A DNA stretch of 64,000 nucleotides from Paenibacillus ihbetae (GTDB lineage Bacteria > Bacillota > Bacilli > Paenibacillales > Paenibacillaceae): assembly GCF_002741055.1 (NCBI RefSeq), contig NZ_CP016809.1, forward strand, positions 4,318,501-4,382,500. Reading direction: 5' to 3'. Below the pieces are notes generated by a model, which saw only the letters and a list, made by a program, of their open reading frames with translations, searched no databases and was not told where the DNA came from. This document shows positions 6,347 to 13,982 of the stretch, in pieces (position 1 is the first letter of the stretch; each line of letters begins with the position of its first letter). The position numbers and the translations under genes were made by a program.

Positions 6347-7303
6347 ATGTTATTTGCGTTCGGAACAGCTGTCGTTATTTTATTTCTTCTATATATATTT
6401 AGCGTATTCACCGTATGGTGCGCGAAGCGATTATATCCGCCTGCCGGATCGTTCGTGGAGGCTGAGGGGGTTCGGCTGCATGTCCACGACGCAGGAAACG
6501 GACAGCCGATCGTATTTTTGCATGGCGGGGTGCTGTGGGGAGAGGATTTCAAGGAAGCCTCAGCATGGGCAGTCCGTCAAGGGTACCGGGCGTTAGCCTT
6601 CGATCGTCCCGGGTACGGGTACAGCGGAAGATTCCGCAAGGGAATAACAACGCCGAAGGATCAGGCAAGGCTGCTGCATGGCGCGCTGCATCAGCTGGGA
6701 GCCGAGCGGCCGATCCTGGTCGCGCATTCATGGAGCGGGGTATTGGCGCTGACCTATGCGCTCGATTACCCGGATGAGCTGTCAGGGCTGGTCATCATAG
6801 GTGGAGGGATGTATAGAAAGCATTATCCGGCTGCGGAGGGAGACCTGCTGTCAAAGCTCGTGACCATGCCGATTCTTGGCAGCTTGTTCCTCTATACGCT
6901 TCTGGTCCCGATGGGACGGCTGCTATCGAGCGGTATGATGCGGGCCACCTTTGCTCCCGAACCGGTCCCGCCGGAATACGGAAGGGCCGTCCGTGCTTTA
7001 TGGTTCCGGCCCGGTCAATTCCGGGCCAACCGTGAGGACGTACTGGCATTCGCCCAAGCGTGTGACGACATTTCCGAGAGATACGGGGAGATCACGGTGC
7101 CAGTCGTCATCGCAGCCGGCGAAGCGGATCCGTTCCCGACGCTGGTGCACAGCACCTGGCTGCATCGGGAGATTCCGCATTCCAAGCTGATCATGCACCC
7201 CGATGCCGGGCATATGATTCCGCAGCTGCACCCCGGCATCGTGATGGACAGCATACAGATGCTGATCTCGTTAGAGCAAGAAGGGGCAATCGAAGCGCAC
7301 TAG
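6347..7303 (+). CDS. Membrane-anchored alpha/beta hydrolase
   Basis: 318 residues. An N-terminal hydrophobic helix (about 3-25) should anchor the protein in the membrane. The alpha/beta-hydrolase fold follows: oxyanion strand PIVFLHGG, nucleophile elbow AHSWSG (Ser128), acid Asp in AAGEADPF, and His in HPDAGHMI near residue 285. The elbow starts with Ala-His rather than the commoner Gly-His. The substrate is not predictable. It likely pairs with the preceding TetR gene through the shared operator. It lies between the tailocin control genes and the structural genes but shows no phage relationship. Confidence 0.85.
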   Translation: MLFAFGTAVVILFLLYIFSVFTVWCAKRLYPPAGSFVEAEGVRLHVHDAGNGQPIVFLHGGVLWGEDFKEASAWAVRQGYRALAFDRPGYGYSGRFRKGITTPKDQARLLHGALHQLGAERPILVAHSWSGVLALTYALDYPDELSGLVIIGGGMYRKHYPAAEGDLLSKLVTMPILGSLFLYTLLVPMGRLLSSGMMRATFAPEPVPPEYGRAVRALWFRPGQFRANREDVLAFAQACDDISERYGEITVPVVIAAGEADPFPTLVHSTWLHREIPHSKLIMHPDAGHMIPQLHPGIVMDSIQMLISLEQEGAIEAH

Positions 7304-7468
7304 TCGCAGGCCTTCGGGAAGGTATCGTCTTTTTACCGCCGCAAGTCATCCCAAACTTCGCCGAATGTTCGCCGATTCCCCGTCTCCGCTTGGTGCGGAC
7401 CGGTGTAAGATTATAGCATCGGGAATGAAGCGAAAGGGCAGCACCGCTAACCCCGCACAGGAAATGTG

Positions 7469-7493
7469 AACCGGCCATGGAGCCGGTTTTTTT
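7469..7493 (+). terminator. Terminator upstream of the tail structural operon
   Basis: The arms AACCGGC (7469-7475) and GCCGGTT (7482-7488) are followed by a T7 run. It ends the hydrolase transcript or, if the late promoter lies upstream of it, would require read-through. The start of the structural operon is only 63 bp downstream. Confidence 0.85.
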
Positions 7494-7555
7494 ATGCGGA
7501 CAAGCCCCCTTAGCCTCATTCCCGTTTCATTATCACACAGGAAGGAGGGGGCCGT

Positions 7556-7636
7556 ATGAATGGGCAAACGAACGAATGGATAAGCAAGTCGTTGTGTCAC
7601 CGGATGCCGGTTTCGCTTCGGCTATATGTTGAATGA
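7556..7636 (+). CDS. 26-residue small protein, translationally coupled to the first tail gene
   Basis: ATG 7556 is preceded by the very strong ribosome site GGAAGGAGGGGG (7541-7552). It encodes 26 codons, beginning MNGQTNEWISKSLCHRMP and ending LRLYVE. Its TGA (7634-7636) overlaps the ATG of the next gene (7633). The position suggests a leader cistron that sets translation of the following gene, which has no good ribosome site of its own. I recognise no family. Module 2 has no counterpart. Confidence 0.55.
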   Translation: MNGQTNEWISKSLCHRMPVSLRLYVE

Positions 7637-8487
7637 GAGAAGCGATTAAACAGGCCGTTATCCAATTGGTACCGGAGCTTGCGGGACGGATTTATGACGC
7701 GCATCCGCCAGAGAGCGCTGCAGATGATTTCTTTGCCGTTGTGCAGCTTGGCGAGGATGTATGGAAATCACCGTGGGCCGGCTACCGTCAGGTGATCAGG
7801 CTGAAGCTGTACGCGGGCGGGACTGCCGCTGCACGTCAGCTGGATTCGCAGGCGGAACGGCTCATACAGGGACTGCATCGGAAGCGGGTAACGGGTCCGG
7901 AAGACCATGCCTTCAAGCTTCATTATCTCGGCGTTCCGGAAGCGGATCAGCGGGATTTCAGCCTCGGCCGCACGCTCCGGGTGATCCGTTTCGGCGTTTA
8001 TGTCCCGGAGGCGTCAGCCAGCGGCCATGACTCCGGAAGCAACGGCGAACCGGATGAGTGGCTTTCCGCGCTGATCGCGTGGACCTCCAAGCAGCTCGGA
8101 AGCAGCTGGAGCGTGTACCGGACGGCATGGCCGGCGGACCGGGAAGATCATGCCGTGCTGTGGCGATTGTCGGGATGCGAGACGAAGATGGCCGGAGCCT
8201 CCGTCTACGAAATCAGCAAGAGCTTCACTGGTCATGTGGCGTCTACTTCTTCAGAGCATGAACAGTTAACGGCATTTTCGCTGGTGGAGTCGCTTGGCTC
8301 CGAGGCCCAGCTGCTGCTTGATCCCGAAGCTGGCCGGTATTTGTCCGTCGCCGGCATTTCCGGCGATTTGGAGGCCGATGCGATTTTGAACGGTCAGCTC
8401 AAGCTGACGCTCATCCAGCGGCAGATGCGTTCGGCGCAGGAGGCCGCAAGGATTCGCCGCGTTCATGTTCATCCGATTCTAAATTAA
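7633..8487 (+). CDS. Module 1 tail terminator/completion-like protein, apparently two-domain
   Basis: 284 residues at the head of module 1, where the tail terminator gene lies in contractile phages (XkdI/XkdJ region of PBSX). No confident family match. The two halves (about 1-135 and 148-284) look alike in layout, each with a start like a small-phage-protein alpha/beta fold, a strand-rich middle and a late QLKLTL- or TLRVIRF-type strand. This suggests a duplicated or fused terminator domain. The function is inferred from position: capping the sheath and tube at the distal end. Its start overlaps the 26-residue cistron. Confidence 0.6.
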   Translation: MREAIKQAVIQLVPELAGRIYDAHPPESAADDFFAVVQLGEDVWKSPWAGYRQVIRLKLYAGGTAAARQLDSQAERLIQGLHRKRVTGPEDHAFKLHYLGVPEADQRDFSLGRTLRVIRFGVYVPEASASGHDSGSNGEPDEWLSALIAWTSKQLGSSWSVYRTAWPADREDHAVLWRLSGCETKMAGASVYEISKSFTGHVASTSSEHEQLTAFSLVESLGSEAQLLLDPEAGRYLSVAGISGDLEADAILNGQLKLTLIQRQMRSAQEAARIRRVHVHPILN

Positions 8488-8499
8488 GGAGGGCTCGAG

Positions 8500-8709
8500 A
8501 TGGCGGTTAAGAAATCTATCAAGACGGAAGTGAACAGCGGAAGCGAGCCGCGGTACACATTGGCTGAGCTGACGGCTCATGCCAAGGAACGGTTCGGCGT
8601 CCGGCCTGAAGTCATTACCGGCGCTATGTACGGAGCAGCGGGCGAGCTGTTTACCGTAGCGGAGGTACAGGAACAAATCAAACATTTTATGAAAGCGAAG
8701 GTGGACTGA
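8500..8709 (+). CDS. Module 1 YqzN/YkzM-type small protein
   Basis: 69 residues with the YqzN/YkzM-like pattern: YTLAELTAHAKERFGV, then EVITGAMYG and FTVAEVQEQIKHFMKAKV. PBSX and skin elements of B. subtilis carry such a small gene directly before the sheath gene, as here. The ribosome site GGAGGG lies before ATG 8500. The function is unknown. Confidence 0.7.
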   Translation: MAVKKSIKTEVNSGSEPRYTLAELTAHAKERFGVRPEVITGAMYGAAGELFTVAEVQEQIKHFMKAKVD

Positions 8710-8711
8710 TT

Positions 8712-10181
8712 ATGGCGGGAGGAACATGGGATAGCACGAATAAACCGGTATTGCCGGGTTTGTATATGAATTTTAAAGCGGCGGCAGCCTCGGCGATTCA
8801 AGGCGGCGCACGTGGGACGGTCATCGTTCCCGTAAAGGCGAACTGGGGACCGGTACGCGAGTTTGTCGAGATCGGAAACGAGCATGCGATCGGCGAGTTA
8901 TTCTCCGCAGATCACGAGAATGGAGCAACCGCTTACCGGACGCTGTATCTGGCGCTGCTGGGCGGTCCGAAAAAGCTGCTCGCGTACCGTCTTGCGGACA
9001 GCACGGCTTCGGTGGCGTCCGTTACGCTGCAAGATGGCGAAGCGACGCCGTCCGATGTGCTGCAGCTTCAGGCTAAATACCCGGGCAGCCGCGGAAACGG
9101 CTTCTCGGTAACGATTCAGCCGTCGCTGATGGATCCGGCCGCTCGGGAGCTCCGCCTGTATGAAGGGGCCAAGCTGCTCGGCACCTATATTGGCGCCGAC
9201 GGTACGGCCGCATCGATCGCTGCGAAGGTGAATGAGGACGCGGAGAACGTCTGGGTGAGCGCGACCGTGCTCGGCGATGGCAGCGCAGTGCCTGCCGACG
9301 TCAACGGCGCAGCATTCACCGGCGGAACCAGCGGCAACAGCGGAATTGCCAATGCGGATTATCTAGAGTTTCAAGAAGCCGCCGAAGGCCGGCAGTTCGA
9401 TGTCGTGGCACTGGACGATGCGGCCGACATGTCCTTGCTTCAGAGCTTTGCCGCTTGGGTGAAGCGCCTCCGCCAGGAAGGTCGCGGAGTTATGGCCGTA
9501 TTCGGCGGAAGCGCGGCCGACGATGTGTCCAAGGATGCGCCGAAGACCGCAGCCGCCCGTTCGCTTGCGCTGAACCATGAAGGCGTTGTGAACGTCGGCA
9601 CCGGCGTGCGCTTGTCCGGCGTGGTTTACAGCTCTGCGCAGACAGCCGCCTATGTGGCTGGCTTGATTGCAGGTCAGCGGCTGAACCAGTCCGCTACATA
9701 TGCGGTGACGCCATTTGAGGATGTCACCCGCCGGTGGAGCCGCTCGGAACAGGAGCTTGCGGTTCAGAACGGTGTTTTCCTGCTTATCTTTGACGGACGC
9801 CAGGTGAAAGCTTTGCGGGGCATTAATACGCTCGTGAATCCGGCGGAGGGCCAGAACAATGCGTGGAAGAAGATTCGTTCGATCCGCGTCATGGATGCCA
9901 TTCATGCCGACCTGCAGGCGGCCGCTGAAGGCACGTACATCGGCAAGGTGAATAACACCGAGGAAGGCAGGCTAGCGCTGATCGGGGCCGTGAAGGAATA
10001 TTTGGGCCAGCTGTCGCTGAGCAACGTCATCGAGCCGGACGGCTATGACGTCATTCTGGACCCTGCCTACTACGGCGATTCCGCGGTGAAGCAGCCGGAG
10101 CCGGATCAAGTGTTCCTGCAATGGAACGTGAAGCTGACCGATGTGATGGAGCAGCTGTTTGGCACGTTTTACGTGCAATAA
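8712..10181 (+). CDS. xkdK: Module 1 contractile tail sheath protein (XkdK-like)
   Basis: 489 residues. It starts MAGGTWDSTNKPVLPGLYMN, the typical N-terminal strand of Bacillota sheath proteins that links subunits. A variable central region (about 95-210) follows, then a conserved C-terminal part: VALDDAADMSLLQSF, TYAVTPFEDVTRRWSRSEQE, IRSIRVMDAIHADLQ, YIGKVNNTEEGRLALIGAVKEYLG. It should form the contractile tube around the inner tail. Its paralogue in module 2 is about 50 residues shorter. Two bases separate it from the YqzN/YkzM-like gene. Confidence 0.95.
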   Translation: MAGGTWDSTNKPVLPGLYMNFKAAAASAIQGGARGTVIVPVKANWGPVREFVEIGNEHAIGELFSADHENGATAYRTLYLALLGGPKKLLAYRLADSTASVASVTLQDGEATPSDVLQLQAKYPGSRGNGFSVTIQPSLMDPAARELRLYEGAKLLGTYIGADGTAASIAAKVNEDAENVWVSATVLGDGSAVPADVNGAAFTGGTSGNSGIANADYLEFQEAAEGRQFDVVALDDAADMSLLQSFAAWVKRLRQEGRGVMAVFGGSAADDVSKDAPKTAAARSLALNHEGVVNVGTGVRLSGVVYSSAQTAAYVAGLIAGQRLNQSATYAVTPFEDVTRRWSRSEQELAVQNGVFLLIFDGRQVKALRGINTLVNPAEGQNNAWKKIRSIRVMDAIHADLQAAAEGTYIGKVNNTEEGRLALIGAVKEYLGQLSLSNVIEPDGYDVILDPAYYGDSAVKQPEPDQVFLQWNVKLTDVMEQLFGTFYVQ

Positions 10182-10324
10182 AGGCAGAAGTGGCTTACGG
10201 TAACGTGAAGAGCCGTATCGGCAAGGGCGCAGGGCGATTTAGGAACGAGTGGACCGGTTCGACTTTTGCGGCACCGTGAAGCCCGGTCAATCCAATCATT
10301 CAAAAATGCTGAGGAGGAATATCT

Positions 10325-10732
10325 ATGTTGGATGCTTCAAGAGTCATTATGGGAACGTATGGCCAGGCCTATATCGACGGGGTATGGCAGACGCATATTA
10401 ACAAGCTGGAAGCGAGCGTGGAGCTTGAGAAGCGCGAGCTGAAGCTGGTCGGCAACGACTGGACGGTGCATAAGAGCGGGAGCAAAAAAGGCACCGGCAC
10501 GATGAGCGGCTATAAGGTCACATCGGACATGATCGCCCGCGGCTTTACGAAGTTCGATATTATTTCCAAGCTGGACGACCCGGAATCGTACGGTCATGAG
10601 CGCGTGCGCCTGATCCGCTGCATGCCGGACAAGATCCAGCTCGCGAACTGGACTGCGGGTGAAGAAGTGCAGGAGGAGACATCGTTCACCTTTGAGGGGT
10701 ACGAGCTGCTCGATCCGATTTCGGCGGACTAA
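10325..10732 (+). CDS. xkdM: Module 1 tail tube protein (XkdM-like)
   Basis: 135 residues of the XkdM/core tail tube family. The features are KLEASVELEKRELKLVGNDW, then the HKSGSKKGTGTMSGYKVTSD strand pair and the C-terminal beta strand EETSFTFEGYELLDPI. Hexameric rings of this protein form the inner tube. It is preceded by GGAGGAA and a 143-bp gap from the sheath gene. It is followed by an intrinsic terminator, which may limit expression of the downstream genes relative to sheath and tube. Confidence 0.92.
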   Translation: MLDASRVIMGTYGQAYIDGVWQTHINKLEASVELEKRELKLVGNDWTVHKSGSKKGTGTMSGYKVTSDMIARGFTKFDIISKLDDPESYGHERVRLIRCMPDKIQLANWTAGEEVQEETSFTFEGYELLDPISAD

Positions 10733-10767
10733 TATTTCTATTATAAGAGTGAAAATAGCATAAATAT

Positions 10768-10820
10768 GCAGCATCGATCGATGATACATGCCGTGAATGT
10801 TGGGAGATGCTGCTCTTTTT
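10768..10820 (+). terminator. Intra-operon terminator after module 1 tube gene
   Basis: The arms GCAGCATC (10768-10775) and GATGCTGC (10806-10813) are followed by TCTTTTT. It sits between tube and chaperone genes, where partial termination would give more sheath and tube mRNA. Module 2 has only 27 bp at this junction and no such hairpin. Confidence 0.75.
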
Positions 10821-10908
10821 ATGGGAAAAGAGATGAATGGTTCACGCCTTGAATAACTGGTGGAGTGAACGATTGAAAGGCTAAAGAATCGGGAAAGGGG
10901 ACAACGAT

Positions 10909-11343
10909 GTGAGCTTGAACGAGCATTTGAGCGAAGAGCAAATTTTGGACAGCCTGTTCGAGGCGGCGGAGAAGCTGCCGGAGGAAACGGTGCGCATCAA
11001 GCGGCTCGATATGCAAATCGTGCTGCACGGTTTGACTTCGAGCAAGGTGGACAGCATCCGGGAGCGCTGCACGGTCCGCCGGAACGTGAAAGGCGCGGTG
11101 GATGAGAAGGTGGATACGGAGACGTTCAACGCGCTCCTGATTTCGGAAGCGACCGGCAGCTTGTCCGTCAAAGGGCTGACGCTGAACGGCTGGGGCGATC
11201 CGCGCATCACCAGCCGCTTGAAGCTGTCGGGCGGAGAGCAGGCGGTCCGCCGGATGCTGCTGGCCGGGGAGCTGGATGCCGTCGGCGATAAGGTGCTTGA
11301 GCTGTCCGGCTTCGGAGTCGAGATCGCCGACCTAAAAAACTGA
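10909..11343 (+). CDS. Module 1 tail assembly chaperone (gpG/XkdN-like), zero-frame product
   Basis: 144 residues, GTG start with AAAGGGG upstream. It lies between tube and tape-measure genes, the fixed position of tail assembly chaperones. Recognisable content is EHLSEEQILDSLFEAAEKLP, the middle GLTLNGWGDPRI, and the helical end VRRMLLAGELDAVGDKVLEL. The last codons are CTA AAA AAC TGA, containing the slippery heptamer A AAA AAC (11334-11340). Ribosomes slipping -1 would make the longer GT-type form ending at 11501. The two forms normally coat the tape measure before tube polymerisation. Confidence 0.85.
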   Translation: MSLNEHLSEEQILDSLFEAAEKLPEETVRIKRLDMQIVLHGLTSSKVDSIRERCTVRRNVKGAVDEKVDTETFNALLISEATGSLSVKGLTLNGWGDPRITSRLKLSGGEQAVRRMLLAGELDAVGDKVLELSGFGVEIADLKN

Positions 11344-11501
11344 TCGGCTCCGGGGGAATGACTACGATGCTGTACCACTTATGGGCCCGGCATCACCTTC
11401 TCCCCGGAGAGTTTTGGCGGCTGCCGCGAGGCGAGCGCTTATTGCTGCTCGCTTTTTCCCAGGAGGAAATGGACCGGCTCGCAGATCAGAGCGAAATGTG
11501 A
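11334..11501 (+). other. -1 programmed frameshift site and GT-type extension, module 1
   Basis: After slipping on A AAA AAC the -1 frame continues as LIGSGGMTTMLYHLWARHHL and on to FSQEEMDRLADQSEM, ending at TGA 11499-11501. It adds about 53 residues and stops 15 bases before the tape-measure start. Conserved -1 frameshifting in tail chaperone genes is established for many dsDNA phages; its use here is inferred from the heptamer and the open frame. Confidence 0.8.
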
Positions 11502-11515
11502 GGAGGTGAATCGAT

Positions 11516-13282
11516 ATGGCTGAAGCCATGAACTACCGGATGAATCTGGTCATTGATCCGAAAAACGTCATCAAGGCGAACCGCGAGCTGCGCGCCATGG
11601 AGCGCTACTTCGAACGCATCCAGGGCCGGGTGCTGCGAATCGGCAGAACCCGCATGGCACCGGAGATCGTGCTGAAGGACCGCGCCTCCAAAGGCCTGGA
11701 CAACCTGCTGGCCAAGATCAACCGCGTGAAATCGCAGGTGATCAATGCTTCGGGGAATGTGAATATGAATGTGAATGTCAAGCATTCCGCGCAGCCGCTG
11801 AACTTCGATCCCTTAGTAAAGGCACTTAAAGAAAATACAGTTGCCTTGAAGGGCCTTGCCGACGCGCTTGCGAAACTGCAGCTTGGCGGCGGGGGAGGAG
11901 CACAGAAGCCGAAATCCAAGCTTGATCATGCCATCGATATGTTTGGGGCAATGAAAACATTCGGAGGAGGTGCTAAAAGCGTAGGCGAGCTGCGCGATAA
12001 GACGAAAAAGGTAGGCGATGCCTGGCTTGGAAATGATACCAAAGCGAACAAAGACTCCTCCAATTCGGAGAGCTCCTATCCTAAAGAATCCAGAGTGGAG
12101 CGAGGGAGAAGGCAGCGAAAGGGAAGGGGATTTAGAACGATCGCTGCCGCGGGTGACTTGATTGAAACCGTAGGTAATGCAGGTACGGGGATTCTCGGAG
12201 GAGCCAGAGACTTCTGGAAAAGCGGAAGCGCGCTTTTTGGCGGTGGCAGCAGCGCCCCTGCGACCAGCGGGATAAGCGCAGGAAGCAGTCCGGCTGCACA
12301 AGCAGTGGCGAATCCTGGCAGCAAGGCTGCCGCGACACCGGCAGATAAAATAGCGGACACTGGCAGTACGGCATCTGGAGCGGGCAAAGGCACGGACAAC
12401 GGGGCAGCTTCGCAAGCGGCGGTAGCAGCAGATCCAAAGGTTGCTGCTTCCAAGGTGTCAGCAGGAGCAGTTCCAAACAAGCTTGCTTCCGGCTTCTTAA
12501 AGGGAGCAGGCAAGCGAATCTTGGGACCTTTAGGCTTCTTAGCTGACGTTAACGATATTGCGGCGGCCAAACCCGGAAAAGAGCGCAATCAAGCGATCGG
12601 CTCTGCCGTTGGCGGTGGTATAGGCGCAACGATCGGCGGCGCGATCGGGTCCGTTATCCCGGTGGCCGGCACCTTGGTAGGTTCGACCGTCGGCGGCGCT
12701 GTCGGCAGCTTCGTGGGCGAAAAAATCGGCGGTGCAATTAACGGGATTACGAAAACGTTCAAGTCGGGCGGAGATAAGGTATCGAAATGGTTCTCCAACA
12801 CGTTCTCGTTCGGGAAAAAGAAAAAGGACGTTGTTGCCGAGGCAAAGCCGGCTCCGAAGCCGGCGGCACCAGCCGTTTCTGCCCCAAGTGCCATGATTGC
12901 CAATCCGGCACCAGCAATACCTGCGGGTCCGGCAACCCCACGCCCGCCATCCGCCCCAGTCCTTCCATACTCCGGATCATCTTTCGGTCCACCGGCCATT
13001 GATCCCGCCCGAAGCCAGGCGTATGCCGCCGGCAAGCAGATGTCGCCGCAAATGGTTCAGATCAGTCCGGAGCAAATGAGCGCGCTGACGGGATATTTGC
13101 GGGATTCCAAAACGGAGGCGACAACCAACTATAATCTTCCGCCTGGAGCGGTGCAGGTTACGGTGCGTGAGGAGCATCCGGTGGATGTGGAGGGATTGAT
13201 TCTGCAGGTCGGACAGCGCCTGAGAGCGGAGTTGATGAAAGCATCCCAGAACCGGAAGCCGGCTGCGCCTATGCCATATTAA
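11516..13282 (+). CDS. Module 1 tape measure protein
   Basis: 588 residues. The N-terminal 100 residues hold the segment RELRAMERYFERIQGRVLRI, seen in PBSX-type tape measures. A long Ala/Gly/Ser-rich middle leads to a glycine-zipper region (about 355-415: AIGSAVGGGIGATIGGAIGS, then VGSTVGGAVGSFVGEKIGG) that could insert in membranes. A Pro/Ala-rich linker (about 440-500) comes next. The C-terminus binds the hub side (EEHPVDVEGLILQVGQRLRA). It is shorter than most phage tape measures. At about 1.5 angstrom per residue this predicts a tail of roughly 90 nm. AGGAGG precedes the start. Confidence 0.88.
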   Translation: MAEAMNYRMNLVIDPKNVIKANRELRAMERYFERIQGRVLRIGRTRMAPEIVLKDRASKGLDNLLAKINRVKSQVINASGNVNMNVNVKHSAQPLNFDPLVKALKENTVALKGLADALAKLQLGGGGGAQKPKSKLDHAIDMFGAMKTFGGGAKSVGELRDKTKKVGDAWLGNDTKANKDSSNSESSYPKESRVERGRRQRKGRGFRTIAAAGDLIETVGNAGTGILGGARDFWKSGSALFGGGSSAPATSGISAGSSPAAQAVANPGSKAAATPADKIADTGSTASGAGKGTDNGAASQAAVAADPKVAASKVSAGAVPNKLASGFLKGAGKRILGPLGFLADVNDIAAAKPGKERNQAIGSAVGGGIGATIGGAIGSVIPVAGTLVGSTVGGAVGSFVGEKIGGAINGITKTFKSGGDKVSKWFSNTFSFGKKKKDVVAEAKPAPKPAAPAVSAPSAMIANPAPAIPAGPATPRPPSAPVLPYSGSSFGPPAIDPARSQAYAAGKQMSPQMVQISPEQMSALTGYLRDSKTEATTNYNLPPGAVQVTVREEHPVDVEGLILQVGQRLRAELMKASQNRKPAAPMPY

Positions 13283-13346
13283 CGGTTGGAGGCACTAGGC
13301 AGGCAAGAAACTTTAGCAGCATTTTAACGGAAAGGAGGGGCCGGCG

Positions 13347-13982
13347 ATGGAGTTTATTTTGAAGAACGGCAAGGGGAAGGAATTTATATTTCCGGTTAAT
13401 CCCGAGGAAGTGACCATTTCACGGCAAAAGGGCTTTGAAACGGCAACGATTCTAACCTTTGGCGAGTTTGATTTTCCGCAGGGAAACAAAATCAAGGAAA
13501 TATCCTTCTCTTCTTTTTTTCCAAAAGAGTTCGACGAATCATACTGCAAAGGAAGCCGGGATTCGCACCCGAAACCGCAAACGGCCATGAATACGCTCAA
13601 TGAGTTCCTGGTGTCCAAAACGCCGCTTCAGTTTATCATTACCGAAACCGCGGTCAATGTACCGGTGTTCGTGGTTTCCCATCAAACGACGTTTCGCGGC
13701 GGGGAGCAGGGGGATGTGTATTTCGACCTGACCCTCCGGACGTGGAGTGAGATGAAAGTAGCGAAAACCGCCGGCGCATCGGGCATCAACAAAAAGCCGC
13801 GGGCCGACATGAAGGAGAAAAGCAAGACTTACACGGTCAAGCCGGGGGACTCCCTCTCCAAAATCGCCAAGCTGGAGCTCGGGGACAGCTCGAAATGGAA
13901 CCAGATCTATACACTGAACCGGCAAGCGATCGGCAACAATCCAAATGCCATTAAACCCGGTCAAAAGCTGGTGCTGCCATGA
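13347..13982 (+). CDS. xkdP: Module 1 LysM baseplate protein (XkdP-like)
   Basis: 211 residues. The N-terminal domain starts MEFILKNGKGKEFIFPVNPE, the strand pattern of XkdP/gp53-type baseplate proteins, with SFFPKEFDESY and an interaction segment LQFIITETAVNVPVFV. The C-terminal LysM domain (about 160-211: KTYTVKPGDSLSKIAKLELG, ending NAIKPGQKLVLP) binds glycan or the neighbouring hub. Its ATGA end overlaps the hub gene. It is a clear homologue of the module 2 gene at 24329. Confidence 0.93.
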   Translation: MEFILKNGKGKEFIFPVNPEEVTISRQKGFETATILTFGEFDFPQGNKIKEISFSSFFPKEFDESYCKGSRDSHPKPQTAMNTLNEFLVSKTPLQFIITETAVNVPVFVVSHQTTFRGGEQGDVYFDLTLRTWSEMKVAKTAGASGINKKPRADMKEKSKTYTVKPGDSLSKIAKLELGDSSKWNQIYTLNRQAIGNNPNAIKPGQKLVLP

